Positions 47,657 to 58,015 of a stretch of 64,000 bases of DNA are shown one piece after another (positions within the stretch are counted from its first letter, which is position 1; every line of letters begins with the position of its first letter). The translations under genes and the position numbers were made by a program. The DNA comes from Vicia villosa (Eukaryota; Streptophyta; Magnoliopsida; Fabales; Fabaceae): NCBI RefSeq assembly GCF_029867415.1, contig NC_081184.1, forward strand, positions 105,385,692 through 105,449,691, read 5' to 3'. The notes below the pieces were generated by a model that was not told the origin of the DNA, did not search any database, and saw only the letters and a list, made by a program, of their open reading frames with translations.

Positions 47657-49078
47657 CTAACGCCTGCCCCTTCTTCCCCTTCCTCTTTGAAATGTATGAG
47701 GACGATCTTCTTCAACTTGTTCCAACAGATCAAGCACAGAAAGATTGAGGGTATTGAAGCTTTGGCTTAGATTGGCATGACGGTTCAGTGCCGTTTCCTC
47801 ATATTGATTCTGTCTTAAAGTGGAGTTGGAGGAAAATGTCTCAAAGTCAGCTTTGTGGTCCTGAACCAGGCCATATAACGATTGATATTGGCGTTGTTGT
47901 TCGTCATAGCGGTCTTGTTGAAGCTGTTGCATTTGTTGGAATTGGAGCTGCTGTGTGTCGAAGTGCTGTTGTTGTAGGAGCTGCATATTCTCTAACATGG
48001 AAATGATGTTGGTTTGATCTGGCGGGGGCGGAGCTGTGTATCCCCAAGGGATATCCTCTTGTTGTGGAGGAACATATCTCCAATTTGCATCCGTATCTTG
48101 TGTAACATCTTCCATGTGGTGATCATCATCATTTGCATTGTCTTGATCAAGTCCTTCTTCTTCATTACCTGCATTGTTTCCAAACTCCGTGGGATCATCA
48201 TAATTGTAAATAACCTTCCCGGTTCCCTTTTGAATGAGATAGTAGGTTTTCCTAACTGGATTCCAATGGTATCCCATAAGGGTCAAGGTGGTTTGTGAGA
48301 ATTCTTGAGATTGGTGTATGCTGATGTAGTGCAAGTGATCAAGCCTCATGCCGAAATGGTTGACAATTGTTTGAATTATTGATCCATAACACAGGGCTGT
48401 AGTTTTCTGTTGGACCTCATGAAACTTAGCAGCTAGGAAGTAAGGCCAATGTATACGAGTTCTGTTTTGCAGCAGATACATGAGCACAACTTCATTCCGT
48501 TCAATTCTTGAGTACCCTCCTGCTCTTGGTCGAATGATTCTTGAGATGACCCAATTTAGGAGCCTAGGATCTCGCTTCAGGTGACCGGCTGTTATTGTTT
48601 CATTTGGTTTGTCAAAGACGGAAGGGTCTTTGAGGATAGATTTCATGTAGGCCACATGGTCATAGTTTCCCGGTACATCCCCGTCTTCCATACAGAATTC
48701 ATCACCTACAATTTTGAGACCAAAGATGCTAATCCAAGCCCGTTTGTCAACAACATGCGACCTAGAGCCCATTTTGAATCGGAAATTACAACCATCCCCT
48801 TTTGTAAATCCTGCATAGAAAGCCCTGACGGTATTTTCACAGTACGGAGTATCACATTGCACTAAGGGATGAATATTTTGATGTTCAATCAAATCAGCGA
48901 CATTGGGAATATGCATGTTTTTGAAAAGATTTGGATCATAGGTATATTGCTTAACAATTTTTCGTTTCATCTTCCACTTCTCAAAATTTTCCCTACAATC
49001 AGGATGAACAAGAGCACTTACCGGTTGAGATGATGAACCAGAGGCAATTTCCTTTCCCTTTCTTGATTTTGGAGGCAT
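47657..49078 (-). CDS. Extra ORF in the env position of the copia element (putative plant transposon protein type)
   Basis: 473 residues, open, same strand as gag-pol, about 720 bases downstream of pol and 400 bases before the 3' LTR. It starts MPPKSRKGKEIASGSSSQPV. Residues about 30-230 (VHPDCRENFEKWKMKRKIVK, IEHQNIHPLVQ, VRAFYAGF) resemble the 'putative plant transposon protein' domain often found in ORFs next to plant retrotransposon genes; the biochemical role is unknown. Residues about 300-345 are acidic; residues 360-420 are very Gln-rich (LLQQQHFDTQQLQFQQMQQL) and could form a coiled coil. The end is Arg/Gly-rich (RGRGRRGRR), suggesting nucleic-acid binding. I see no signal peptide or membrane segment, so an envelope role is not supported. 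Its persistence as an open frame in an element with three pol/gag lesions is notable. Confidence 0.72.
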   Translation of the reverse strand: MPPKSRKGKEIASGSSSQPVSALVHPDCRENFEKWKMKRKIVKQYTYDPNLFKNMHIPNVADLIEHQNIHPLVQCDTPYCENTVRAFYAGFTKGDGCNFRFKMGSRSHVVDKRAWISIFGLKIVGDEFCMEDGDVPGNYDHVAYMKSILKDPSVFDKPNETITAGHLKRDPRLLNWVISRIIRPRAGGYSRIERNEVVLMYLLQNRTRIHWPYFLAAKFHEVQQKTTALCYGSIIQTIVNHFGMRLDHLHYISIHQSQEFSQTTLTLMGYHWNPVRKTYYLIQKGTGKVIYNYDDPTEFGNNAGNEEEGLDQDNANDDDHHMEDVTQDTDANWRYVPPQQEDIPWGYTAPPPPDQTNIISMLENMQLLQQQHFDTQQLQFQQMQQLQQDRYDEQQRQYQSLYGLVQDHKADFETFSSNSTLRQNQYEETALNRHANLSQSFNTLNLSVLDLLEQVEEDRPHTFQRGRGRRGRR

Positions 49079-49213
49079 GTTTGTTGAGTAGTAGAGTGAG
49101 AGAGATGATTTGTGACAGATTTTGTGCTTGAGGAATTAGGGTTGGCCGTACAAGTGATATGCAAATGAGCAAAAGAGGTAAAAGAGATGGTTATGTATGA
49201 AAGGGTATGGGTC

Positions 49214-49455
49214 GGGTCGACCAACAGACCCACTTTTGGAAATTTTTGTCGCAGTAGGTCGACCTAATGTAGAGCTTGGTCGACCTAACAGAGAAGCTGT
49301 TAAATAAAATTGCAGTTTAGGTCGACCTAAAAGAAGGGTAGGTCGACGTAACTGGGCGTTTTAACAACATTTCTGAAATAAGACTTGTTTAGGTCGACTC
49401 AGAGACATATTAGGTCGACCTAAATCCCAAAAATTTTGAAAATGCTCTATATATG
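49214..49455 (+). promoter_or_regulatory. Internal palindrome cluster plus TATA-like box, inverted relative to the LTR
   Basis: Palindrome-like sites start at 49214, then pairs at 49256/49277, 49319/49340 and 49391/49412, each pair 21 bp apart as in the LTR. The plus-strand order is palindromes, an AAATTTTG block, GCTC, then CTATATATG (49447-49455). In the LTR the same order is found on the minus strand. So this looks like a partial inverted copy of the LTR promoter module between pol and the extra ORF. Confidence 0.6.
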
Positions 49456-49797
49456 ATGTGTTTATGCCTAGTTACTTGATGTATGTTTATCATATGATAT
49501 GCTATGATTGATGATGAAGCACATACATGAGTACGAGAGATATATGAATGAAGTCACTATAAGCATGTTAATTGATAGCATATTATAGTCATCAATAATA
49601 TTTTTGGAAGTGAACAACAATCACGTTACCGCCTTCTCAATATGTAGGTGTCACCGTTTAGTGGAAGCCTTTAGTCAATGTGGAATGATGCCTGGCTTGA
49701 TAATGAACTACCTTTACACTAAGAGAAATGTTAGCTTGAGAATAACCAATATATAGATATAAAGTAAAGGAATAACTTTAAGAGAAAACAAACGTAA

Positions 49798-52700
49798 TTA
49801 GCCCAAATTAGAGATATCGAGTATCCCTAATTCCCTACGAATGTTGAAGTATTGCTCCGTTGCTAGAGGTTTGGTGAAGATGTCAGCTAGTTGCTTCTTG
49901 CTTTCTACATGTTCAAATATAACGTCTCCTTTCTCTACATGATCTCTTAGGAAGTGATGCCTTATTTCAATATGCTTGGTTCGTGAGTGTAAGACAGGAT
50001 TTTTACTCAAGTTTATGGCACTTGTGTTGTCGCACATGATAGGTATACGATCAAGCTTAATACCAAAGTCAAGAAGTTGTTGCTTGAGCCATAATATCTG
50101 CGCACAGCAGCTTCCGGCAGCTACATATTCTGCCTCAGCAGTAGATAATGCAACCGATACTTGTTTCTTGCTATGCCAACTTATCAATGAATTTGAGAAT
50201 AGATGACATGTTCCACTGGTGCTTTTTCTATCGGATTTGCAGCCAGCAAAATCTGAGTCGGAGAATCCTACCAAATAGCACTCATTTCCCTTTGGATACC
50301 ATAGGCCATATGTAGTAGTTCCACGTAAATATCGCAGAATTCTTTTGACAGCTTTTAAGTGAGATTCTTTTGGACAAGATTGATATCTTGCACACATACA
50401 CACACTAAACATAATGTCTGGTCTTGAGGCAGTAAGATACAATAGTGAACCTATCATACCTCGGTACAATTTCACATCAACCTCTTTACCTTTCTCATCT
50501 TTCTCTAGGTTAGTATTTGTTGCCATAGGTGTATCAATCTCCTTCGCTTCACTCATTCCAAATCTTTTGAGCAGCTCTGTACAGTATTTAGTTTGACTTA
50601 CAAACGTTCCATGACTGAGTTGCTTGATTTGTAGGCCAAGGAAGAAATTTAGCTCACCCATGAGACTCATCTCAAATTCACTCTACATAAGCTTAGAAAA
50701 ATCTTTGACAAGTTTTGCATTAGTCGACCCAAATATAATATCATCTACATAAACTTGGACTAAGAGTACATATTTATCTTTTCTTTTAATAAAGAGAGTA
50801 GTGTCAACTTTACCCCTAGAGTACCCTTGACTAAGAAGAAATTTGCTCAAACGTTCGTACCAAGCCCGAGGGGCTTGTTTAAGACCGTATAGAGCACGTT
50901 TCAGCTTATAAACATGAGTTGGATACATGTAATTCTCAAAGCAGGGTGGCTGAGCAACATAGACTTCTTCATTTATATAGCCATTTAGAAAGGCACTTTT
51001 AACATCCATTTGGAATAGTTTGAAGTCTTTAGAACACGCATAGGCAAGTAAGAGGCGAATAGCTTCGAGACGTGCTACAGGAGCGTATGTCTCTTCATAA
51101 TCAATACCTTCCTCTTGATTGTAACCTTGGGCAACTAATCTAGCTTTGTTTCTAGTAATAACGCCGTTTTCATCAAGTTTGTTATGAAAAACCCATCTAG
51201 TGCCTATTACTTTATGATCTCCCGGATGAGGGACTAAGTCCCAAACATCATTCCGTTTAAATTGGTTTAATTCTTCTTGCATGGCCATTAGCCAATGCTC
51301 ATCAAGTAATGCGTCCTTAGCGTTTTTCGGCTCAACTTGTGAAACAAAAGCGAAATGATGACAAAAGTTACTTATCTTTGAGCGTGTTGTAACGCCCTTT
51401 GAGATGTCTCCTATTATGTTGTCAATTGGATGGTCTTTCACATTTGTCCAGGCCTTAGGAAGTTCTTCATTGTTTGAGATGCTTTCCTTTTCATTTTCAT
51501 CATGAGACTCATCTTTCTCTTTCTCAGCATCTTTCTTTACAATATTTTCATTCTCGTCTTCCTTATCTTGGACAATGTCTTCAGTGGATGGACCTGCACC
51601 ATTAAACAAAAGACCTTTCTCGACATATTTTGTATAAGATTCATCAAAAGACACGTGTACTGACTCTTCTACTATAAGTAATCTTTTATTATATACCCGA
51701 TATGCTTTGCTAGATTGTGAGTAACCAAGGAAGATGCCCTCATCAGCTTTAGCATCGAATTTACCAAGATTATCCTTACCATTGTTCAAGACAAAACACT
51801 TGCAACCGAATACATGGAGATGAGATACATTTGGTTTTCTACCTTTTAGTAATTCATAGGGAGTTTTGTTCAGTATAGGACGTATTATTATCTTATTCAA
51901 GACATAACATGCGGTGCTAATCGCGTCAGCCCAGAAATACTTAGGTAGACTACCCTCATTCAGCATTGTTCTTGCCAACTCCTCTAGAACCCGATTTTTA
52001 CGTTCAACTACACCGTTTTGTTGTGGTGTTCTAGGAGCTGAAAAGTTATGCTCAATTCCATGTTTATCACAGTATTTTTCAAAAAGATAGTTTTCAAACT
52101 CTCCACCGTGATCACTTCGAATTGAAACTATTTTGGTGCTCATTTTATTTTGACATAATCTTGCAAATTGTGTGAAAGCTGGAAAAGTTTGATCCTTACT
52201 AGGTAGAAAGACTGTCCAACAAAATCTAGAGTAATCATCGACAATGACAAAACCGTAGATGTTTCCACCTATGCTTTTAGTCCTTGAAGGGCCAAAAAGA
52301 TCCATGTGAAGTAGTTCAAGAGGGCGTGATGTTGAAACCACGTTCTTTGATTTAAAAGAGATTTTTGTTTGCTTTCCCTTCTGACAAGCATCACATAGAT
52401 GATCTTTTGAAAACTTCATTTTAGGTAAGCCGATTACTAAATCTTTTGTGACAACTTTATTAAGTAAGTCAAAATTTATGTGGGCGAGACGTCTATGCCA
52501 AAGCCACGAGTCTTCGCCTAGAGCAATTAGACACTTGGTACTAGACTTAGATACCTTATCCAAGTTTAGCATATAGATGTTGTTTACTCTTAAGCCTTTA
52601 AACATAATGTCTCTTTTCTTAGTATGTTCTATTGTGCAGCCAGAATTTGTAAACATTACTTTAAAATCTTTGTCGCACAATTGACTTATACTTAAAAGAT

Positions 52701-52956
52701 TATGCTTAAGGCCTTCTACTAGCAGTACATCAGTTATAGTTGTGGTAGAGGGGTTACCTACACTTCCTTTACCAAGTATGGCTCCCCGATTGTTATCTCC
52801 ATAGGTGACATACCCCTTTTTCTTTGCGTGAAACTCAACGAAAAGAGATATGTCTCCCGTCATGTGTCTTGAACATCCGCTATCAAGGAACCACAACCTT
52901 TCGGCAATGTCAAGACACTTTTCCTGCAAAATTAATTTAGAGAGGGAGGTCCCCAA
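49798..52956 (-). CDS. pol of copia element: protease, integrase, RT, RNase H, one internal stop
   Basis: The frame from 52956 contains retropepsin (WFLDSGCSRHMTGD, residues 22-35), integrase HHCC (WHRRLAHINF ... LCDACQKGKQ), integrase core (LLHMDLFGPSRTK, VDDYSRF, RSDHGGEFEN, TPQQNGVVERKNR), and RT (KARLVAQGYNQEEGIDYEET, FQMDVKSAFLNG, ALYGLKQAPRAWY, catalytic YVDDIIFGS at about 736). A TAG at 50683-50685, readable as one C-to-T change in a Gln codon, separates it from the same-frame remainder (50670-49798) with MSLMGELNFFLGLQIKQ and RNase H (GFSDSDFAGCKSDRKSTSG, LSTAEAEYVAA). The order PR-IN-RT-RH proves Ty1/copia. Apart from this stop the frame is open for about 1050 codons. The start overlaps the gag frame by 25 bases in another frame. 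Confidence 0.9.
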
Positions 52957-54672
52957 TTTTCATTGGGTCCTTGATAGTGAATACATAATTTGTTGCACTT
53001 GGGCAACCATTGAAATACTCCTTTAGGAACTAAAATCCTCCTAAATTTGCATTTTTCAATGGTATGACCCTTTTTGCAACAATAATGACAGGTAATATGA
53101 TGAGAATATGTTGTTTTGCTAGTTGATACTTTTAGTACAAAAGTGTATTTACTATATAAAGGAGTATACGATCTTTTGAACTTATTTGGATCAACCGCAA
53201 AAGTCACTTTTGGTTGTAGAGCCTTGTCTAATTTGGCTTTTAGATCTCTCACTTCTTTTTGCCAAATGTGACATGTCTCACAACCAAACCATGATGTAGG
53301 ATCTATTTCAACTTTATCCTTTTGAATGTCTAGCATAGATTGTTTTAAAGCTTCCATATCCTTTTCGGTTTTCTCAACTTTTGATTCAAGATATGAAAAG
53401 ATTTTCTTATTTGAGGCCAAAAGTTTGAAAGCTTCAATTGCATCTCTATGTAATTCTTCAAAAGCAAGTTTTAGTTGAGAATGAGATACATTATCTATGA
53501 GTTCAGGTTTAAGATGACTTACAGCTTTCTTTTTCTTGTGTTGATGAGCCATAAGGCATAAGTTTGCTGATTCTTCTTCATCGCTTGATGAGCTTTCACT
53601 AGATGAATCACTTTCCCATGCTATGTAGGCTCTTTTAGATTTGTTATGACCTTTGCTTTGGTTTTTCTTTTTTTCCTTCTTAAGATATGGACAATCCGGT
53701 TTGTAATGACCGACTTTCCCACAATTAAAGCAAGGGCCTTTGATTTTTCCTTTGTTGTTGTCATCTTGTTTGAACTTGTTTGATTGCTTTCTATAGTTGA
53801 TCAAGCCTTTGTCAGAATGCTTTGCTCCATTTTTCTTTAGATATTTGTTGTATCTTCGCACAAACAGTCCCATTTCCTCATCATCGGAGTCTTCGTCATC
53901 ACTTGTATCACTATCCTCTAGCTCTTGTCTTGAGGTCTTGGATCTTGAAGCCTTTAGAGCTATTGACTTCTTCTCTACCTCTTTCTCCATGTTCTTCTCT
54001 TTCTTTGCCCTTTTCTCATGCATGTCAAGGCATTTAAGGTGTTGTTCATGTTCCTCTAGTTTACCAAAGAGAGTGGTAATGTCTAAGGTGTTTAGATCAT
54101 TTGCCTCCTTTATTGCTGTAACCTTGGGTTGCCATTCCCTGTTCAAACATCTTAAGATTTTGTTAGTAGCAACTGCATTGGAAACAGGTCTATCAAGAGA
54201 ATTTAAACGATTTTTTCAAGTGAACGAATCTCTTCTGCATGTTTTCGATGGATTCACCATCTTCCATGTGGAAGAGTTTGAATTCTTGAGTTAACGTATT
54301 GATTCTAGCTAGTTTGACATCATTCGTTCCCTCGTGGGCAACTTGCAATGTGTCCCACATAGCTTTAGCGGATCTACAATGGGAAATGCGATAGTATTCA
54401 TCAACTCCTAGAGCTGAGATTAGAATGTTTCTCGCTTTCCAATCGTATCCATATCTCTTTTCATCTTCAGCATCCCAAGTATTTTCTGGTTTTGGAACAA
54501 CTGCACCAGCTGCATTTGTCATGGTGATCTGAAAGGGACCATTGACAATAGCTGTCCAGATGTTCCTATCAATTGCATTGATGTGAACACACATACAATC
54601 CTTCCAATAGCCATAGTTTTCACCGTTGAAAACTGGAGCTCTATTGTGAGCCCCTTTAGGTCCAGAAGCCAT
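52932..54672 (-). CDS. gag of copia element, with one frameshift
   Basis: The first ATG after the primer binding site is at 54672 (MASGPKGAHNRAPVFNG); the open frame upstream only starts at a GTG inside the primer binding site. The UBN2-type capsid region (NGENYGYWKDCMCVHINAID, AKAMWDTLQVAHEGT) runs to 54193, where an A6 run near 54212-54218 with one extra base shifts the frame. The second part (54146-52932, 404 residues) has an acidic stretch at 77-91, zinc knuckle CFNCGKVGHYKPDC at 139-152, a helical middle part and a second knuckle CHYCCKKGHTIEKC at 353-366. Two knuckles and a long gag fit Sireviruses. It would package element RNA in particles. Confidence 0.85.
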
Positions 54673-54712
54673 CTTTCCAAAAAGTGTTTCACGTAGCACG
54701 GAATAAACCAGA

Positions 54713-54725
54713 GCTCTTGATGCCA
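54713..54725 (-). promoter_or_regulatory. Primer binding site of the copia element, diverged
   Basis: In sense TGGCATCAAGAGC, two bases after the LTR end. It differs from the usual TGGTATCAGAGC (initiator Met tRNA) by one substitution and one inserted base. Confidence 0.7.
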
Positions 54726-55720
54726 CTTGTTAGACGCTGGCCTAAGGATCAAGAGGGGGGGTGAATAGATCTCACAGAGTTTTTCAGAGTTAATTGAACT
54801 TTAAGCGAAAGCGGTTCTGAATCGACTCGCGTCTATTCCGGACCACTATTGAAACGATTGTATATGTGTTAAAACCACTAAACAGCTTGAGATAAACGAT
54901 AAGAGAATACCCTATAGAATCAATATGTCGCTCTAATGAAAATCGATTAACTTCTTATATGATGAACGATGTTTGCAATGCAGTAATAGTGAAAGAAGCA
55001 AAAACACAAACACTTGGTGATAATGATCAAATTGATAGTAATTCAATGTGTGATGAATTGTGATATTTATACAAGTTCTTAATTCACAATTTTAACACTC
55101 GAATCGTTGATCAATTTGCAATTATAACCAAATATGAACAGAACTTAAATGAAAAGATAAAAGAGACAAGAACACGATATTGGTTCAAGCAGTTCGTCGA
55201 TCGTCCTCGCTACGACTACGTCTGCCCCCAATTCCAAACTGAAATTGGGAAATCTTCCATTAATGTTGAAAGCAGTTTATACAAAGAAGATAACAAAGCG
55301 ATAAATAATAAACCAAATTTGTCGATCCTTTGAATCTTTTCCCCCCTTAATCTTGAGTCAGATTAAGGTCTTCCAGGAGCTTCACTTTGATCACTTTCTG
55401 CAGTGTCTTGAATTGCTCGAACACTTGTTCTTCAATCTTCACACTCAGCTGGATCCTTGATGAAGCTTCTTGATAAAAACCCCCAAAATTCACCTATCTT
55501 GGAGGACAAAACCCTCAGATTTTATTCACCAAGAACCCCACAAATCTTCACCCACTAGGAATCTTCAATTCCGTTCCATGGACGTTATCGAACTCGATCA
55601 CTAACCCTCAAGACAAGAATGATTATGTGTAATTGTGTTGGAGATGATGAAGAACGAAGATGAGAAGCCTTTGTGTATCTTTCAGTTGTTGGTGTTGAAA
55701 AGAAATAATGAACCTTTGAC

Positions 55721-55730
55721 AATATATATG
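55721..55730 (-). promoter_or_regulatory. TATA-like box of the copia 5' LTR
   Basis: CATATATATT on the minus strand, about 55 bases downstream in sense of the last palindrome. An alternative TATA-like sequence (TTGTATAAATATC) exists near 55060. Which is used cannot be told from sequence. Confidence 0.45.
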
Positions 55731-55785
55731 AGAGCTTATCTGTTGGAGCAAAGAAAACCAGAAATTTTGGAAATTTTGATCAATT

Positions 55786-56088
55786 AGGTCGACCTCTTGT
55801 AGTGCTTAGGTCGACCTAACAGAGCTGCATATCCTTTGAATGATATTTGTTCCCAGTTAGGTCGACCTGTTGAAGAAGTAGGTCGACCAGAATCCACTTC
55901 AGATGCGGGAACCTTTCCTCAGTTTAGGTCGACCTAATTGTTGTGTAGGTCGACCTAGCAGAATGACATGTAAATTTCTTCATTTTAGGTCGACCTGGGT
56001 TGGGGGTAGGTCGACCTGACTGCTATTTTTCTGAGATCCTCTTATTTTACTTGTGTTGAGTCGACCTATATGCATAGTAGGTCGACCT
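55786..56088. repeat. AGGTCGACCT palindrome array in the copia 5' LTR
   Basis: Five pairs start at 55786/55808, 55859/55880, 55926/55947, 55987/56008 and 56058/56079. Within-pair distances are 22, 21, 21, 21 and 21 bp; pair-to-pair distances are 73, 67, 61 and 71 bp. Confidence 0.97.
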
Positions 56089-56218
56089 GCTCTGTCATGA
56101 GTGACCAATGCCTGCTTTTCTTTGAGTTCTTTTGCTTGTGCCTTGTTTCTTGTATGCTTGTTGAGTTTGCCATGAATCAAAAACATCTTTGTGAGTGTGG
56201 TCTTGTATTCACAGAGAC

Positions 56219-56590
56219 CACCTGAAACGACTAAGAGATGTCTTGAAGAAGATGACCTAGAAAGGTTCCTAGAAAGGATGAGGGATATCTTAGAGAAGAT
56301 TACCTGAAAAGGTTCCTAGAAAGGGTAAGGAATGTCTTAAAGAAGACTACCTAAAGAGGTTCTTAGAAATGGATATGTCTTGGAGAAGATTATCTGGAAA
56401 GATTCTTGAGAATGATGATAAATACCTGGAAAGGCTCATAGAAAGGACGAGAAGATGTGTCTTAAAGAAGACTATCTGAAAAGGCTCCTAGAAAGGATAA
56501 GAGATATTTGCCCATGTCTTAAAGAGGACTACCTGAAAAGGTTAAGAGATGTCTTAAAGAAGACTACCTAGAAAGGTTCCTGGAAAGTAT
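56219..56590 (-). repeat. Tandem repeats of level-1 element (right part)
   Basis: The same 48-bp-type units as at 32690-34436 (for example 'TGTCTTAAAGAAGACTACCT' with 'GGTTCCTAGAAAGG'). This shows that the copia element landed inside the array. Confidence 0.88.
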
Positions 56591-58015
56591 GTGAGAGTGG
56601 TATTGCCACCATCTGATACTGAGTGACCTTTGCAACGTGCCCCCAGGTGATGGACTTGCCCCATGGGCTATTCAGCGTCTTTGAGAGATTCCATGGATCT
56701 TGATTAGATTCCCCCAGATGAATGGGATAACGAAGGGTTATGCCCCGCCTACACATTAGCCTTTAGCCAACCGAGTCAGACGTAAGAGATATTTCTTCCT
56801 TTTGATGTGCTTTTAAAGCTACTTCGTTTGTCGGTAGGATTTTTAGTCATTCCCATGCTTCATGCAACTCCTCCCTGGTGTTAAGCATTTGAATCTATAT
56901 AGACAAATGTGCTTTATAATGAAATTCATAAGATGCGAATACATATGTTTGTCTTGAAAGTTTAAAAACATTTTTTTGAGTAAAACGGATCCTTTTTTGT
57001 GTAAGAAAGTGATATCAACTCAAGAGTTATAGTAGACCTTAAGGAGTCAGGATACCTTTTGGTAACGGTGTGCTTTCGAACTAACCGTGCTTCAGTTAGG
57101 ACTTTTAAGGGTTGTAACGTGGCCTGGTTCATGGTTTTAAGAAACAAAGGATAATGGCTCAAAGTTTATTTGTACCCATCCCAATCTTCGTGATGTTCTC
57201 CAGTCCTATGCTCAGTTAACTATGCATTTAAGCTCCAAAAGACTTTGGGAATTGTAATACTGACATTTATGACAGTTCAAAAACCAAAAGTTTATTTGCA
57301 AAGGAAGTCATCCTCTTTTTTGTAATATTTTCCTTTTGTCGAGGGTATGTAGTGACCTTTTTTCGACTTTGTTATCCCTAACTTTTGCCTGAACTGTTCA
57401 TTTTGAGACTACAGTCAGCGGGATGCCCCAATTTTGCCTAAGTCTCCTTCATAGGTTTTGACTTAGCAGGCCTTGCGTTGTTTTTTCCTTTTTCTTTGTT
57501 TTGGATATTGACTGCCTGACTTAATGATGACAGGGAACCATCAGTGATTGTGTTCAAAGGAACAATTTGGGATGATTAAGTTAACTGAGCAACTACCTTA
57601 CCCCAGGTTATGTTTAAGGGTTTTATTGTGAAGGAAAACTCTTACTTCTTAGGATCAAAAGGGTTGACGAGGGATTAACATCCTTATATCTCCACTGTTT
57701 AGGAATTAAAACAATGCATGTACATCGTCAACACGGTCTGTTCGCAAGTATAATGTATGAGATTGTGGTATCGTTTTCGTCATCCTCCCTCTAAAGGCTT
57801 ATAGTTTTAACGAGAGTTGAATATCACAAAGAAGAAAACTAAATGAAACACAGTTTTAAATATAGTGAAAACACTAGGAATAAATCAAGACAAACATAAG
57901 CAATGCATTAATGATTATTATAAAGTACATAGTGTATGTTGTAAGACCAATGTTTAAACAAACAGAAAAGAAATTGCGAATGAAAACAAAACTAATGATC
58001 TAAGAAAACCTCCTT
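56591..58015 (-). other. Non-coding region of level-1 element between gag and tandem repeats
   Basis: No protease or RT motif in any frame. 57067-57770 is the counterpart of 40841-41700 in the level-3 element. In sense it lies just after gag, where an autonomous element would carry protease and pol. Confidence 0.7.

Larger units (their letters stand above)
34437..56213 (-). mobile_element. Level 2: Sirevirus-like (Maximus/SIRE) Ty1/copia element
   Basis: Target duplication GAGAC lies at 34432-34436 and 56214-56218. Sense is minus: 5' LTR 56213-54728 (1486 bp), primer binding site, gag, pol, an extra ORF in the env position, polypurine tract, 3' LTR 47251-34437 (1491 bp once the level-3 insertion is removed). 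By eye the LTRs differ at about 24 positions (about 1.6 %) plus a 5-bp gap. Two zinc knuckles in gag, an extra ORF after pol, and palindrome-rich LTRs suggest the Sirevirus genus. Coding is nearly intact: one frameshift in gag, one frame change at gag/pol, one nonsense codon in pol. Confidence 0.92.
54728..56213 (-). repeat. 5' LTR of the copia element (uninterrupted)
   Basis: 1486 bp, TG...CA. In sense: palindrome array (56088 to 55786), then a TATA-like CATATATATT at 55730-55721, then R/U5. It preserves the empty target site of the level-3 element at 55365-55375. Confidence 0.93.

Noticed and set aside
47657..49078. Envelope gene turning the copia element into a retrovirus-like agent
   Set aside because: No signal peptide, membrane segment or surface-protein feature is visible; the position alone is not enough.
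53797..54294. 165-codon plus-strand ORF opposite copia gag
   Set aside because: Ser/Phe/Leu-rich antisense shadow of the acidic gag region.
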